DNA from: Vibrio ostreicida
GTDB taxonomy: Bacteria > Pseudomonadota > Gammaproteobacteria > Enterobacterales > Vibrionaceae
Length of the DNA stretch: 64,000 nt
Assembly (NCBI RefSeq): GCF_013074385.2
Contig: NZ_JABEYA020000002.1
Span: forward strand, 248,001 to 312,000
Direction: 5' to 3'
Every line of letters begins with the position of its first letter. The first letter of the stretch is position 1. The notes beneath the pieces are model-generated. The model was not told where the DNA came from. It searched no databases and saw only the letters and a program-made list of their open reading frames with translations. Below are positions 7,663 through 18,310 of this stretch, piece by piece. The position numbers and the translations under genes are program-made.

Positions 7663-9054
7663 TTATATCCTCGGCTTTGTGACGCTATTGGTATCGTCTT
7701 CATCCCTTTGTCGCGCCTTATCTAGCAGTTTGGCGAAGTAGTGTCTTAGAGAATAGAGCATCAGTAAGCTCGGAATCACCATCAGTGAGGTGAGGATAAA
7801 GAAAAGAGACCAATCATTAAGAAAATCAACCAGCCCACCGCTAAATGACGCTAAAGTCGTACGGCCTAAGTTGCCTAATGAGGCGAGTAAAGCGTATTGG
7901 GTGGCTGAAAAGGCTTGACCAGTCAATACGGTTAAGAAAGAGACGAATGCAACCGTGGAAAAGGCTGTGGTGAAGTTATCCACGACAAGCGCAGCGAAGA
8001 AAAGATTTTCGTCGGGCCCAACGTGGGCAATCCAAGAGAACATGAGATTGCTTGCTGCCATCGCGACCCCACCTATCATTAGACCTCGTACGATGCCAAA
8101 TCGGACATTGAACACACTACCGATTAATGTGAAGACCATGGTTAACCCCCAGCCGAAGAGCTTAGAGTAGTAGGCGATTTGTTGATTGCTGAATCCGATT
8201 TCCTTATAAAAAACAATCGACATTCTGCCAAGAAATGCCTCACCAATTTTAAACAGAAAGACAAACATCAATAAGGTCACTGCCACCTTAAAACCGTTCC
8301 GTTTAAAGAAGTCTAAAAAGGGTTCGAAGACAGTGACACCGAGCCATGCGAGGGCCGCGGATTGAGTTACCTGTTTGTGGCGTTTCTCAGCTTGTGCTTG
8401 AAGAGCTTCGCGATGCGACTTGGGTTCACTGACGAACAGGGTAAATAGCATCAATAAAACCACGATAATGGCCATTTCGTAGTAAACGTTATTCCAGCCA
8501 ATCGCGTCAGCATTAACAAAAGCAATGTAGCCAGGCAATGAGTAACCGGTCCACCACCCGACTACTGCCATGGCAGCGGCTTGAGGCAGTTTTGAGGATT
8601 CGGTCTTTGGAAATGTATCAATACGATATGCGTCAATCGCGATATCTTGAGTCGCGGAGGCAAGGGCAATCCCCAAAGCTAATACGGATGTGAGTATTAG
8701 GCTCTCTGCTGGGTTAACACCAGCAATCAAAACGGTCCCGACCAGCACCAATGATTGGCAAAAGAAAATCCAGCTTCTTCGCTGGCCTAAAGTATTGTGT
8801 AAAATTGGGAGCTTAATTCTATCAACAAGCGGCGCCCATAAAAAGTTGATGGCATAGACGGTAAAAACACTGCCAAAGTAACCAATTGCCGTGCGAGTCA
8901 AACCTGCGTCCTTTAACCATCCAGACATGTTCGATCCAATGAGCACCCAAGGGAAGCCACTTGAACATCCAAGCATGAATACCCATAAAAGGCGTTTATC
9001 TAAATAGCTAAGAAGCGTTTCTCGCCAAGAAGCTGAAGAGGAATTTAGCGACAT
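7663..9054 (-). CDS. ampG: Muropeptide MFS transporter AmpG
   Basis: An inner-membrane permease that imports anhydro-muropeptides released by cell-wall turnover for recycling. The 463-residue protein has 12 or more hydrophobic segments. The N-terminal part (LGCSSGFPWVLIGSNMSGWLKDAGLTRTAIGYFG...FLWAPLVDR) matches the AmpG subfamily of major facilitator proteins, as does TQDIAIDAYRID. It is last in a minus-strand group yajG-cyclophilin-ampG; E. coli also links yajG and ampG next to bolA, supporting the call. A hairpin separates it from the cyclophilin gene, so it may be expressed partly by read-through or from its own promoter. Confidence 0.92.
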   Translation of the reverse strand: MSLNSSSASWRETLLSYLDKRLLWVFMLGCSSGFPWVLIGSNMSGWLKDAGLTRTAIGYFGSVFTVYAINFLWAPLVDRIKLPILHNTLGQRRSWIFFCQSLVLVGTVLIAGVNPAESLILTSVLALGIALASATQDIAIDAYRIDTFPKTESSKLPQAAAMAVVGWWTGYSLPGYIAFVNADAIGWNNVYYEMAIIVVLLMLFTLFVSEPKSHREALQAQAEKRHKQVTQSAALAWLGVTVFEPFLDFFKRNGFKVAVTLLMFVFLFKIGEAFLGRMSIVFYKEIGFSNQQIAYYSKLFGWGLTMVFTLIGSVFNVRFGIVRGLMIGGVAMAASNLMFSWIAHVGPDENLFFAALVVDNFTTAFSTVAFVSFLTVLTGQAFSATQYALLASLGNLGRTTLASFSGGLVDFLNDWSLFFILTSLMVIPSLLMLYSLRHYFAKLLDKARQRDEDDTNSVTKPRI

Positions 9055-9120
9055 AATCTCTTCCTGTGCCGTGCGCTGTATGAGAAGTGAAGTCCAAAAT
9101 GAAAAAACCAGAAAGGATTA

Positions 9121-9151
9121 AAAGGCTCCAAACGCATGGTTTGGAGCCTTT
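9121..9151 (-). terminator. Terminator downstream of the cyclophilin gene
   Basis: Perfect 13-bp arms AAAGGCTCCAAAC and GTTTGGAGCCTTT around GCATG, only six bases past the cyclophilin stop codon. On the minus strand a moderately T-rich stretch follows. Confidence 0.75.
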
Positions 9152-9156
9152 CTGGG

Positions 9157-9702
9157 TTAGGGAAGCAAGGTTACTTTTTTGATTATAATAGTATTTTTTG
9201 GTACATCTCGGTATCGGCCAACGGTTTTGGTGCCTTGTTTCGTCATATTTTGAACGATATCAAAACCGCGAGTTACTTTACCAAAGACCGCGTAGCCCGG
9301 CGGGCGTTGGTCATAATCTAGGAAACTATTGTCGACGTAGTTAATAAAAAATTGTCGAGTGGCAGAGTCAGGGTTGTTGGTTCTCGCCATTGCCACCGTT
9401 GCCGTTTCATTTTTAAGGCCATTGGAGGCTTCATTTTTTATGGGTTCATAACTGGGTAATTGCTTCATTTCTTGATTGAAGCCGCCACCCTGAGCCATGA
9501 AACCAGGAATGACTCGGTGAAACTGAGTGCCTACGTAACTGCCATCTTTGACGTATTTTAAGAAGTTTTCGACACTAATCGGAGCTTTTTCCTGATTAAG
9601 TTCGATAGTAAAAGCACCAATATTGGTTTCAAATTCCACTTTCGGTCCAGCCAACGCGAGCTGGCTAACGAGTGTCAGTGATGCGAGCGCTAACTTCCAC
9701 AT
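9157..9702 (-). CDS. ppiA: Periplasmic peptidyl-prolyl cis-trans isomerase (cyclophilin, PpiA-like)
   Basis: A cyclophilin that speeds proline isomerisation during folding of exported proteins. The 181-residue precursor has a signal peptide (MWKLALASLTLVSQLALA, cut before GPKV), so it acts in the periplasm. Core cyclophilin motifs include FHRVIPGFMAQGGGF with the catalytic Arg, TVAMARTNNPDSATRQFFIN, and YAVFGKVTRGFDIVQNM. The start overlaps the yajG stop (TAATG), implying coupling. The symbol rests on the signal peptide; homologues are sometimes named ppiB, which is cytoplasmic in E. coli. Confidence 0.9.
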   Translation of the reverse strand: MWKLALASLTLVSQLALAGPKVEFETNIGAFTIELNQEKAPISVENFLKYVKDGSYVGTQFHRVIPGFMAQGGGFNQEMKQLPSYEPIKNEASNGLKNETATVAMARTNNPDSATRQFFINYVDNSFLDYDQRPPGYAVFGKVTRGFDIVQNMTKQGTKTVGRYRDVPKNTIIIKKVTLLP

Positions 9703-10271
9703 TAGAAACGCTCCTGCATATAGCTTTTGAGTTCATTGTCATTGGCGACCTCTTGCAAAACAAGGTTGATCACATCATTGAGAACGATTTCAATTTCTTC
9801 GTTGGAAGCGCTGAGAATACCGGAGCGGTTGGCGGTACCCGTATACGTTTTTACCAATTTACCCTGAGGCGTCTCTGCTGTAATGGCCAAAACGATTTTG
9901 CCATCCATTTGGTTTTCCATGACCGAATGCTTAACAGAAACAAGAGCTTGTTGCACTTCGACCTTTACGGAGTTTTCACTATTTACTGTGCTATTAAAGC
10001 CTTGTGATTGGAACTGCTCCAACAGCGCGTTTTCGATCGCAATTCTAACATTTTGCTTGGAATGAATCGGTTCAATGTTTGAACGACCACTATCGATCAG
10101 TGCAACATATTGTGCAGAGCGAATGTCTTTACTCGTCAGGGTAAAGCTTGCGCCTTGTGCCATGCCGCCGTGATTCAGAACTGGCTGAGGCATAAAGTTG
10201 ATCTGATCTTGTTGCGGTGCAGAGCACGCGGTCAGTAAGGCCATTGACGCCGCTAGAACCAGTTTTCTCAT
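9702..10271 (-). CDS. yajG: YajG family lipoprotein
   Basis: A 189-residue lipoprotein of unknown function. The N-terminus MRKLVLAASMALLTACSAP has a lipobox LTAC with the acylated Cys at residue 16. The body matches YajG (segments VALIDSGRSNIEPIHSKQNVR and KTYTGTANRSGIL). The gene sits in the bolA-yajG-ampG neighbourhood known from enterobacteria, here with the cyclophilin gene between yajG and ampG and rlmG between bolA and yajG. Confidence 0.9.
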   Translation of the reverse strand: MRKLVLAASMALLTACSAPQQDQINFMPQPVLNHGGMAQGASFTLTSKDIRSAQYVALIDSGRSNIEPIHSKQNVRIAIENALLEQFQSQGFNSTVNSENSVKVEVQQALVSVKHSVMENQMDGKIVLAITAETPQGKLVKTYTGTANRSGILSASNEEIEIVLNDVINLVLQEVANDNELKSYMQERF

Positions 10272-10322
10272 TGTAATTTCCTTTAATCGTTACTCTAAAA
10301 GTATTAGAACCATGATAGTGAA

Positions 10323-11453
10323 CTATTTAGTTGCTTGTAAAATAACAAATTTATTATTTGAGGCAACAAGCTTTACGTTCGGTTTCCCAAATAGCTTAGA
10401 TAACTTCCCATCGTAGCCGAGGTGGCGGTTGCCGATAACTAATAATTTCCCCCCAATGCTGAGAACATGCTTTGCATCACAGAACATTTGCCATGCAATA
10501 TGGTCGGTAATGGCTTGTTGTTGGTGGAAAGGGGGGTTACATACCACTAGGTCGGCACACGCTTGTTCGAAGCCATCGAGACAATTGTTGACGACGGCTT
10601 TGAATGCTCTTTCCGTACCGAGTGTGCTAGCCAAGTTTTGCTTGGCCGACTCGACGGCCATAAAGCTCTCATCAACACATGTGAGGTGGGCTAGTGGGTT
10701 AATTTTACCTAGTTTTACCGATAAAACACCATTGCCACACCCTAAATCGATAATTCGTTTTTTATCGAGGTTTTTGGGTAGATGCTCCAGCATAAAGCGA
10801 GCACCAAGGTCGAGTTTTTCTCCCGCATACACATTTGGCAGGTTATCGAGACTGAAGCTATGTTGGTCAAGGTGCCAACTTGTTTTGGGTGCCGCGCAAT
10901 GTATGGGGTCACTGTCGGCCGTGCAAAAAACCAAGCGATGTTTCTTCCATGCGAGTGATGTTTTGGTGCTACCAAGATATTTCTCAAATATGTTCAATGT
11001 TGTTGAGTGAATTTCTTTGGCTTTATTAACGGCAATAACTGGGACCGTTCTATCGAGTTGTGCTCTGAGTTGAGTGAGTTGCCATGCCAGAAAGCGGTTA
11101 TTTCTTGGAATTTGCATTAGGACATAGTCAACGTCCGCAGGGATTTTTTGCAGGGAATTGAGCAGGCAAATAGAGCGGCAATGATTCTGTTTCAGGTTGG
11201 CGGAAGTGGCTTGATGAGCAATATAAGAATCACTTATTGAGCTGACTTTATGATGTTCAGAAAACCAGCAACCTAATGCTCCAAAGTTGTCATTAAGCAG
11301 TAAAATGTGTTTCCCGTTGTCTAAATTTAATGACTCTATATGGTTAATGATGTATTCATCACCTGCGTCCCAAGCTTGCAATGTTTGATGAGTATGGTGA
11401 GGAAAGCGGTGCAGAGAGACGGTGCGCTCATGCAGCGTAAGATCAGTTTTCAT
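10323..11453 (-). CDS. rlmG: 23S rRNA (guanine-1835-N2) methyltransferase RlmG
   Basis: An S-adenosylmethionine-dependent RNA methyltransferase of 376 residues that modifies G1835 of 23S rRNA. The N-terminal half is a degenerate methyltransferase fold, as in RlmG and RsmC. The C-terminal half has the SAM motif IDLGCGNGVL and the catalytic VCNPPFHQQ. The segments LTLHERTVSLHRFP, LLNDNFGALGCWFSEH and the C-terminal ASNNKFVILQATK match RlmG better than RsmC. It is divergent from bolA and separated from yajG by about 50 bp. Confidence 0.92.
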   Translation of the reverse strand: MKTDLTLHERTVSLHRFPHHTHQTLQAWDAGDEYIINHIESLNLDNGKHILLLNDNFGALGCWFSEHHKVSSISDSYIAHQATSANLKQNHCRSICLLNSLQKIPADVDYVLMQIPRNNRFLAWQLTQLRAQLDRTVPVIAVNKAKEIHSTTLNIFEKYLGSTKTSLAWKKHRLVFCTADSDPIHCAAPKTSWHLDQHSFSLDNLPNVYAGEKLDLGARFMLEHLPKNLDKKRIIDLGCGNGVLSVKLGKINPLAHLTCVDESFMAVESAKQNLASTLGTERAFKAVVNNCLDGFEQACADLVVCNPPFHQQQAITDHIAWQMFCDAKHVLSIGGKLLVIGNRHLGYDGKLSKLFGKPNVKLVASNNKFVILQATK

Positions 11454-11591
11454 AGTTGGAACGCGTTTGTCATTAATGACCCAAATTGTCGCAGAAGCGG
11501 AGGGATGTGGAAACTAAAACCTTTAGCTTTACGTACAAGACCATTAATATTAAGTCTTGATTAAGCCCTTTTACTCAATGGTGAGACTAAA

Positions 11592-11909
11592 ATGATACAA
11601 GAAGTGATTCAAGCCAAGCTAAATGATAAATTTGCGCCCGACCACCTTGAGGTGATCAATGAAAGTTATATGCATAATGTGGCCCCAGGATCAGAAAGTC
11701 ACTTCAAAGTAATTATCGTCAGTGAACAGTTTGAAGAGCAGAGGCTGATTGCCCGCCATCGTTTGGTGAATCAAGTACTGGCAAATGAATTGGCTCATCA
11801 CATTCATGCCTTATCTATGCATACATACACGGCGAAAGAGTGGCGAGAGTACCATCATTTGGCGCCGGACAGCCCTATGTGTATGGGTGGGGGCAATTCA
11901 AAAAAATAG
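11592..11909 (+). CDS. bolA: BolA family transcriptional regulator
   Basis: BolA is a small stress and morphology protein that works with monothiol glutaredoxins and influences transcription. The 105-residue product contains the BolA fold with [38 protein letters not shown] and [13 protein letters not shown], including the conserved histidine region. Length is equal to the E. coli protein. It stands alone, divergent from rlmG, and is followed by a long intergenic stretch before nqrA. Confidence 0.95.
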   Translation: MIQEVIQAKLNDKFAPDHLEVINESYMHNVAPGSESHFKVIIVSEQFEEQRLIARHRLVNQVLANELAHHIHALSMHTYTAKEWREYHHLAPDSPMCMGGGNSKK

Positions 11910-12326
11910 CGAATTTTTCGTTGAGCTAGGCCGAATCTGTAACAAAGTTTTCAAAGGAAGTGGATGGAAAATAAACAATGTTATTTTCGTCACCAATGCA
12001 TTAAACGATAAACAAGCAAGTGATGCTAATTGTTTGTCTTTGGTGGTGTTTGTGCGATGGTTCAAACTTATGGCTAATACTTGAGCTTTTAGACTTAATT
12101 GCTTCGAAATAACGCACTTACCCCCCCTTTTGATCATGGCATACACTTCTAAAAAGGTGATAGACTATCGCACCTGATAAATCTCGACTAAATTTGTAGC
12201 GAGGTTTGAAAAAAGGATGTTGCGATTTTGGTGTTTTAAACAGCGCCAAAACCGGACACTAATGTCGTGTCTATAAAGTTACGCAATCAAAGAATCTTTT
12301 TCCCGATAAAAGTAGTGCAAGTGCGT
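11910..12326. other. Intergenic region upstream of the nqr operon
   Basis: About 417 bp with no credible gene. It contains a C7 tract at 12121-12127 and a hairpin TTTTGGTG/CGCCAAAA at 12226-12251 (one G-T pair), 75 bp before nqrA. It presumably holds the nqr promoter and a leader; no confident -10/-35 pair was found. Confidence 0.5.
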
Positions 12327-13667
12327 ATGATTACAATAAAGAAGGGTCTGGACCTTCCTGTTGCAGGAACTCCTACCCAGGTGATTAATGATGGTAAAAC
12401 CATCAAGAAAGTCGCCTTGCTTGGCGAAGAGTACGTTGGCATGCGTCCTACTATGCATGTTCGCGTGGGTGACGAAGTAAAGAAAGCTCAAATTCTTTTT
12501 GAAGATAAAAAGAACAAGGGTGTTCAATTTACTTCTCCAGCAAGTGGTAAAGTGATCGAAATTAACCGAGGAGCAAAGCGTGTGCTTCAATCTGTTGTGA
12601 TTGAGGTGTCAGGCGATGAACAGGTGACGTTCGACAAGTTTGAATCTGAACAATTAGCAAGCCTTGACCGCGAAGTGGTCAAAACTCAGCTTGTCAATTC
12701 AGGTCTTTGGACTGCTTTACGTACTCGACCGTTTAGCAAGGTTCCAGCCATTGAGTCTTCTACACAGGCTATTTTTGTGACCGCGATGGATACTAATCCA
12801 TTAGCCGCACAGCCTGAGTTGGTGATTAATGAGCAACAGGAAGCGTTTGTTGCTGGCCTGGATGTACTTTCGGTATTGACTGAGAGCAAGGTTTACGTGT
12901 GTAAATCTGGCACCAGTCTTCCTCGTTCTTCTCAATCCAATGTTGAAGAGCATGTATTTGATGGCCCTCACCCAGCTGGTTTGGCTGGTACTCACATGCA
13001 TTTCCTGTATCCAGTGAATGCAGAAAATGTCGCGTGGAGTATCAACTACCAAGACGTGATTGCGTTTGGTAAATTGTTTCTGACTGGCGAACTGTACACA
13101 GAGCGTGTGGTTTCCTTAGCGGGACCGGTGGTGAATAATCCCCGTTTGGTTCGAACAGTACAAGGTGCGAACCTCGACGACTTGACAGAAGACGAGTTAA
13201 TGAAGGGTGAAGTTCGCGTGATTTCTGGTTCTGTTCTGACAGGAACTCAGGCGACGGGCGTTCATGGTTACCTTGGCCGTTACCACGTACAGGTTTCTGT
13301 CCTTCGTGAAGGCCGAGATAAAGAACTCTTCGGTTGGGCGATGCCTGGGAAGAATAAGTTTTCGGTCACCCGAGCTTATCTAGGCCATATCTTCAAGGGT
13401 CAGTTGTTTAATATGACAACGACGACAAACGGCAGTGACCGCTCCATGGTGCCAATTGGCAACTATGAGCGCGTAATGCCACTGGATATGGAACCAACTT
13501 TGCTTCTTAGGGATCTTTGTGCTGGCGACACAGACAGTGCACAGGCACTGGGTGCGCTTGAACTGGACGAAGAAGATCTAGCGTTGTGTACCTTTGTATG
13601 TCCAGGTAAGTACGAGTACGGTGAGTTACTTCGTGAATGCCTAGATACGATTGAGAAGGAAGGGTAA
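12327..13667 (+). CDS. nqrA: Na(+)-translocating NADH-quinone reductase subunit A
   Basis: First gene for the six-subunit Na+-NQR, which oxidises NADH, reduces ubiquinone and pumps sodium out of the cell. NqrA is a peripheral cytoplasmic subunit without redox centres and is linked to quinone binding. The 446-residue product starts [14 protein letters not shown], the established start for vibrio NqrA, so the ATG at 12327 is chosen over one 20 codons upstream at 12267. The ribosome site is weak. nqrB follows after 5 bp. Confidence 0.97.
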   Translation: MITIKKGLDLPVAGTPTQVINDGKTIKKVALLGEEYVGMRPTMHVRVGDEVKKAQILFEDKKNKGVQFTSPASGKVIEINRGAKRVLQSVVIEVSGDEQVTFDKFESEQLASLDREVVKTQLVNSGLWTALRTRPFSKVPAIESSTQAIFVTAMDTNPLAAQPELVINEQQEAFVAGLDVLSVLTESKVYVCKSGTSLPRSSQSNVEEHVFDGPHPAGLAGTHMHFLYPVNAENVAWSINYQDVIAFGKLFLTGELYTERVVSLAGPVVNNPRLVRTVQGANLDDLTEDELMKGEVRVISGSVLTGTQATGVHGYLGRYHVQVSVLREGRDKELFGWAMPGKNKFSVTRAYLGHIFKGQLFNMTTTTNGSDRSMVPIGNYERVMPLDMEPTLLLRDLCAGDTDSAQALGALELDEEDLALCTFVCPGKYEYGELLRECLDTIEKEG

Positions 13668-13672
13668 TTTTC

Positions 13673-14917
13673 ATGGCTCTTAAAAAGTATCTTGAAGACA
13701 TTGAGCATCATTTCGAGCCTGGCGGTAAACATGAAAAATGGTTTGCCTTGTATGAAGCTGTTGCGACAGTATTCTATACGCCAGGTCTTATCACTAAAAA
13801 AAGTTCACACGTCCGCGATAGTGTTGATTTAAAGCGAATCATGATCATGGTTTGGCTTGCGGTTTTTCCAGCAATGTTCTGGGGAATGTACAACGCAGGC
13901 GGCCAAGCGATTACCGCACTGAATCACATGAATGTGGGTGACGCATTATCTACCGCAGTTGCTGGCAATTGGCATTACTGGTTGACAGAAATGCTGGGCG
14001 GTACTTTAACCGCCGATGCAGGCGTTGGCAGTAAAATGCTGTTGGGTGCAACCTACTTTCTACCCATCTATGCCACCGTCTTTGTGGTTGGTGGTTTCTG
14101 GGAAGTGCTCTTTTGTATGGTGCGTAAACATGAAGTTAACGAAGGCTTCTTCGTCACTTCTATTTTATTTGCATTGATTGTTCCACCAACGCTTCCTCTT
14201 TGGCAAGCGGCTTTGGGGATCACATTTGGTGTGGTTGTCGCAAAAGAGATCTTCGGTGGCACTGGCCGCAACTTCCTCAACCCTGCACTGGCTGGGCGTG
14301 CTTTTCTATTCTTTGCTTACCCAGCGCAAATCTCGGGTGATCTGGTTTGGACTGCTGCTGATGGTTTCTCTGGTGCTACGGCGTTAAGTCAGTGGGCACA
14401 GGGCGGTAACGGAGCGCTTGTTAATACCGTGACAGGCTCCCCAATTACTTGGATGGATGCCTTCCTTGGTAATATCCCTGGCTCTATCGGTGAAGTCTCC
14501 ACTCTGGCGTTAATGATTGGCGCAGCGATGATCGTATATATGCGAATCGCATCTTGGCGGATCATCGCGGGTGTGCTGATTGGTATGATTGCGACTGCAA
14601 CGTTGTTTAATACGGTTGGGTCTGACACTAACCCTATGTTTAATATGCCTTGGCACTGGCACCTTGTTTTGGGTGGTTTTGCGTTTGGTATGTTCTTTAT
14701 GGCGACTGACCCTGTCTCTGCATCATTTACTAATAAAGCCAAATGGTGGTACGGCGCGCTGATTGGCGTGATGTGTATATTAATTCGTGTTGTGAACCCA
14801 GCTTATCCTGAAGGTATGATGTTGGCGATTCTGTTTGCGAACTTATTTGCACCTCTGTTCGACCATGTGGTTATTGAGAAGAACATCAAGCGGAGACTAG
14901 CACGCTATGGCAAATAA
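13673..14917 (+). CDS. nqrB: Na(+)-translocating NADH-quinone reductase subunit B
   Basis: The 414-residue integral membrane subunit forms the main Na+ path and carries covalent FMN and riboflavin. About ten hydrophobic segments are visible. The flavinylation motif S-G-A-T occurs with the acceptor Thr at residue 236, the same number as in V. cholerae. The catalytic [17 protein letters not shown] segment (residues about 200-216) is intact. The stop overlaps nqrC by 11 bp, indicating coupling within the operon. Confidence 0.97.
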   Translation: MALKKYLEDIEHHFEPGGKHEKWFALYEAVATVFYTPGLITKKSSHVRDSVDLKRIMIMVWLAVFPAMFWGMYNAGGQAITALNHMNVGDALSTAVAGNWHYWLTEMLGGTLTADAGVGSKMLLGATYFLPIYATVFVVGGFWEVLFCMVRKHEVNEGFFVTSILFALIVPPTLPLWQAALGITFGVVVAKEIFGGTGRNFLNPALAGRAFLFFAYPAQISGDLVWTAADGFSGATALSQWAQGGNGALVNTVTGSPITWMDAFLGNIPGSIGEVSTLALMIGAAMIVYMRIASWRIIAGVLIGMIATATLFNTVGSDTNPMFNMPWHWHLVLGGFAFGMFFMATDPVSASFTNKAKWWYGALIGVMCILIRVVNPAYPEGMMLAILFANLFAPLFDHVVIEKNIKRRLARYGK

Positions 14918-15677
14918 TAATGACAGCATAAAAAAGACGCTGGGTGTTGTTATCGGGTTGAGCCTTGTTTGCTCAATCATAGTTTCAACAGCCGCTGTAG
15001 GCCTTCGCTCTCAGCAAAAAGCTAATGCTGTGTTGGATAAGCAAACCAAAATTATTCAGGTTGCTGGTATCGACACCGCGGGTGAAAAAGTGCCTGAGTT
15101 GTTTGCACAGTACATAGAGCCACGTTTGGTTGACTTTAAAACGGGTGATTTTGTTCAGGGTGATGCTGCTACGTACAATCAACGCCAGGCTGCTAAAGAT
15201 CCTGCTGAGTCGATTAAGATAGCCGCGAGTGATGACAAGGCTAAGATTCTGCGTCGTGCCAACACTGGTGTGGTCTATCTGGTCAAAGATGGCAGTGATG
15301 TATCCAAAGTTATCTTGCCTGTTCATGGTAACGGTCTTTGGTCCATGATGTACGCTTTTGTGGCTGTAGAAACAGATGGAAATACGGTGTCTGGTCTTAC
15401 TTATTATGAGCAAGGTGAAACTCCTGGGCTTGGTGGTGAAGTAGAGAACCCGACTTGGCGTGCTCAGTGGGTGGGCAAGAAGTTATTCGATGACAACCAC
15501 AAACCGGCTATCAAAGTGGTTAAAGGTGGTGCTCCTCAAGGTTCAGAGCATGGTATCGACGGACTCTCTGGTGCGACACTCACGAGTAATGGTGTTCAAC
15601 ACACATTCGACTTCTGGCTAGGCGACATGGGCTTTGGTCCATTCTTGGCAAAAGTACGTGATGGAGGTCTGAACTAA
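14907..15677 (+). CDS. nqrC: Na(+)-translocating NADH-quinone reductase subunit C
   Basis: A 256-residue subunit with one N-terminal membrane helix (residues 10-32) and a periplasmic FMN-binding domain. The motif SGATLTS has the FMN-acceptor Thr at residue 224, to which ApbE attaches FMN from FAD. It overlaps nqrB by 11 bp and its stop codon overlaps the nqrD start (TAATG). Confidence 0.97.
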   Translation: MANNNDSIKKTLGVVIGLSLVCSIIVSTAAVGLRSQQKANAVLDKQTKIIQVAGIDTAGEKVPELFAQYIEPRLVDFKTGDFVQGDAATYNQRQAAKDPAESIKIAASDDKAKILRRANTGVVYLVKDGSDVSKVILPVHGNGLWSMMYAFVAVETDGNTVSGLTYYEQGETPGLGGEVENPTWRAQWVGKKLFDDNHKPAIKVVKGGAPQGSEHGIDGLSGATLTSNGVQHTFDFWLGDMGFGPFLAKVRDGGLN

Positions 15678-16309
15678 TGTCTAGTGCACAAAACATTAAA
15701 AAGAGCATTATGGCGCCGGTGTTGGATAACAACCCGATTGCGCTTCAGGTGCTTGGTGTCTGTTCTGCTCTGGCAGTAACAACGAAACTAGAAACAGCTT
15801 TTGTTATGACACTGGCCGTAACATTTGTTACAGCGTTGTCTAACTTCTTTGTTTCTCTTATCCGTAACCACATTCCTAACAGCGTACGAATTATTGTACA
15901 AATGGCCATTATTGCCTCGTTAGTTATCGTGGTCGATCAGGTGTTAAAAGCTTACTTGTACGATATCTCTAAACAGCTATCTGTCTTTGTTGGCCTTATC
16001 ATCACCAACTGTATCGTCATGGGACGCGCCGAAGCGTTTGCCATGAAATCGGCGCCTATACCGTCTTTTATTGACGGGATTGGTAATGGTTTAGGTTACG
16101 GTTTTGTTCTTATCACTGTAGGTTTCTTCCGTGAATTGTTTGGCTCAGGCAAGCTATTTGGTTTGGAAGTTCTTCCTCTTGTGAGCAACGGTGGTTGGTA
16201 TCAACCTAATGGTTTGATGCTGTTAGCACCATCTGCATTCTTCCTAATCGGCTTCCTAATCTGGGTAATCCGCATTCTGAAACCAGAACAAGTAGAAGCG
16301 AAGGAGTAA
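15677..16309 (+). CDS. nqrD: Na(+)-translocating NADH-quinone reductase subunit D
   Basis: A 210-residue membrane protein with six hydrophobic helices. NqrD and NqrE are related subunits that share an iron centre at their interface. The conserved segment [18 protein letters not shown] carries the cysteine used for iron ligation. The start overlaps the nqrC stop, and nqrE begins 7 bp after its end. Confidence 0.97.
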   Translation: MSSAQNIKKSIMAPVLDNNPIALQVLGVCSALAVTTKLETAFVMTLAVTFVTALSNFFVSLIRNHIPNSVRIIVQMAIIASLVIVVDQVLKAYLYDISKQLSVFVGLIITNCIVMGRAEAFAMKSAPIPSFIDGIGNGLGYGFVLITVGFFRELFGSGKLFGLEVLPLVSNGGWYQPNGLMLLAPSAFFLIGFLIWVIRILKPEQVEAKE

Positions 16310-16316
16310 GGACTTC

Positions 16317-16913
16317 ATGGAACATTACATTAGTCTGCTAGTTAAGTCGATTTTCATCGAAAACATGGCTCTGTCTTTCTTCTTAGGTATGTGTACGTTT
16401 CTTGCCGTATCTAAAAAAGTGAAGACTTCATTCGGTTTAGGTGTTGCCGTTGTTGTGGTATTGACGATTGCTGTGCCAGTCAACAACCTTGTGTACAACT
16501 TAGTGTTGAAAGATAACGCGTTAGTGGAAGGTGTCGATCTTAGTTTTCTAAACTTCATCACCTTCATTGGGGTTATTGCGGCTCTTGTACAAATTCTAGA
16601 AATGATCTTGGATCGTTTCTTCCCGCCTTTGTACAATGCTTTGGGCATATTCCTACCCTTAATCACAGTAAACTGTGCAATTTTTGGTGGCGTATCTTTC
16701 ATGGTACAACGAGACTACAACTTTGCTGAATCGGTTGTTTACGGCTTTGGCTCAGGTGTAGGTTGGATGTTGGCGATTGTTGCGCTTGCAGGTATTCGCG
16801 AGAAAATGAAGTATTCTGATGTGCCTCCCGGTTTACGAGGGCTTGGCATCACGTTTATTTCAGTTGGTCTTATGGCCTTAGGCTTTATGTCTTTCTCTGG
16901 CGTTCAACTGTAA
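16317..16913 (+). CDS. nqrE: Na(+)-translocating NADH-quinone reductase subunit E
   Basis: A 198-residue membrane subunit with six helices in opposite topology to its paralogue NqrD. The conserved cysteine segments [13 protein letters not shown] and [12 protein letters not shown] supply ligands to the intramembrane iron centre. The length matches V. cholerae NqrE (198 residues). Confidence 0.97.
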   Translation: MEHYISLLVKSIFIENMALSFFLGMCTFLAVSKKVKTSFGLGVAVVVVLTIAVPVNNLVYNLVLKDNALVEGVDLSFLNFITFIGVIAALVQILEMILDRFFPPLYNALGIFLPLITVNCAIFGGVSFMVQRDYNFAESVVYGFGSGVGWMLAIVALAGIREKMKYSDVPPGLRGLGITFISVGLMALGFMSFSGVQL

Positions 16914-16945
16914 GTCGGGTAAGCCGCAGCAATTAAGGAATAGTC

Positions 16946-18172
16946 ATGAATACTATTATTTTTGGTGTAGTAATGTTTACCCTGATTATATTAGCGTTGG
17001 TTTTGGTGATTTTATTCGCCAAATCGAAGCTAGTTCCAACAGGTGACATTACAATTTCTGTGAACGGTGACCCAGATAAGGCCATCGTTACGCAGCCGGG
17101 TAGTAAGTTACTAGGCGCACTTGCTGGTGCAGGTGTCTTTGTTTCTTCTGCTTGTGGTGGCGGTGGTTCTTGTGGCCAGTGTCGCGTAAAAATCAACTCG
17201 GGTGGTGGGGATATCCTGCCTACTGAGCTTGACCATATTACTAAAGGTGAAGCGCGCGAAGGTGAGCGTCTGGCTTGTCAAGTTGCGATGAAAACCGACA
17301 TGGATATCGAGCTTCCAGAAGAAATCTTTGGGGTTAAGAAGTGGGAATGTGCTGTTATCTCAAACGATAACAAAGCAACCTTCATCAAAGAGCTCAAGAT
17401 ACAGATTCCCGACGGCGAGTCAGTACCTTTCCGAGCAGGAGGCTACATCCAGATTGAAGCGCCTGTTCACCATGTTAAGTACGCTGATTTTGATGTTCCT
17501 AAAGAATATCGTGAAGACTGGGATAAGTTTAATTTGTTCCGTTACGAGTCTAAGGTCAACGAAGAGACGATTCGAGCCTACTCGATGGCAAACTATCCGG
17601 AAGAAGAAGGCATTATTATGCTGAACGTCCGTATCGCGACGCCACCGCCTAATAACCCAGAAGTACCACCGGGTATAATGTCATCGTATATTTGGTCGCT
17701 TAAAGAGGGCGATAAATGTACGATATCTGGTCCGTTTGGTGAGTTCTTCGCCAAAGATACGGATAATGAGATGGTCTTCGTTGGGGGGGGAGCTGGTATG
17801 GCGCCAATGCGTTCTCATATTTTTGACCAGCTTAAGCGACTCAATTCTTCCCGCAAGATGTCTTTCTGGTATGGCGCTCGTTCTAAACGTGAGATGTTCT
17901 ACGTGGAAGATTTTGATGGCTTGCAAGCAGAAAACGATAATTTCGTTTGGCACTGTGCCTTGTCTGATCCGATGCCAGAAGATAATTGGGATGGTTACAC
18001 TGGGTTCATCCACAATGTGCTTTATGAGAACTATCTTAAAGATCATGAATCGCCAGAAGATTGTGAATACTACATGTGTGGTCCACCTATGATGAATGCG
18101 GCCGTTATCGGTATGCTGAAAGATCTTGGTGTCGAGGATGAGAACATCCTACTTGATGACTTTGGTGGCTAA
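16946..18172 (+). CDS. nqrF: Na(+)-translocating NADH-quinone reductase subunit F
   Basis: The electron-entry subunit: NADH donates electrons to FAD and then to a 2Fe-2S cluster. The 408-residue product has one N-terminal membrane helix (3-25), a ferredoxin domain with Cys70, Cys76, Cys79 and Cys111, an FAD-binding domain with the [11 protein letters not shown] motif, and a C-terminal NADH domain with [12 protein letters not shown] and [10 protein letters not shown]. Length and cysteine positions equal those of V. cholerae NqrF. A strong terminator follows. Confidence 0.97.
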   Translation: MNTIIFGVVMFTLIILALVLVILFAKSKLVPTGDITISVNGDPDKAIVTQPGSKLLGALAGAGVFVSSACGGGGSCGQCRVKINSGGGDILPTELDHITKGEAREGERLACQVAMKTDMDIELPEEIFGVKKWECAVISNDNKATFIKELKIQIPDGESVPFRAGGYIQIEAPVHHVKYADFDVPKEYREDWDKFNLFRYESKVNEETIRAYSMANYPEEEGIIMLNVRIATPPPNNPEVPPGIMSSYIWSLKEGDKCTISGPFGEFFAKDTDNEMVFVGGGAGMAPMRSHIFDQLKRLNSSRKMSFWYGARSKREMFYVEDFDGLQAENDNFVWHCALSDPMPEDNWDGYTGFIHNVLYENYLKDHESPEDCEYYMCGPPMMNAAVIGMLKDLGVEDENILLDDFGG

Positions 18173-18193
18173 TCGATCACTGTTGTTCTGACT

Positions 18194-18226
18194 ATGGCTG
18201 GCTCTATGAGCCAGCCATTTCTTTTT
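18194..18226 (+). terminator. Terminator after nqrF
   Basis: Perfect 11-bp arms ATGGCTGGCTC and GAGCCAGCCAT with a TAT loop, followed by TTCTTTTT. A textbook intrinsic terminator that separates nqrABCDEF from apbE-nqrM, which may depend on read-through or their own promoter. Confidence 0.9.
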
Positions 18227-18310
18227 AATCCTAACAATTGATATGGGAAATGGTTTTTTAGTTAGAAAATTGTTCTCTATATTGATAAAGGCGATAATAG
18301 GAGTTAACGA

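Noticed and set aside
10429..11010. 193-residue ORF opposite rlmG
   Set aside because: It is the antisense shadow of rlmG, with no ribosome site or recognisable protein motif.
11990..12090. Integron attC-like sequence before nqrA
   Set aside because: GT-rich segments recall VCR repeats, but no paired R and R' core sites are present.
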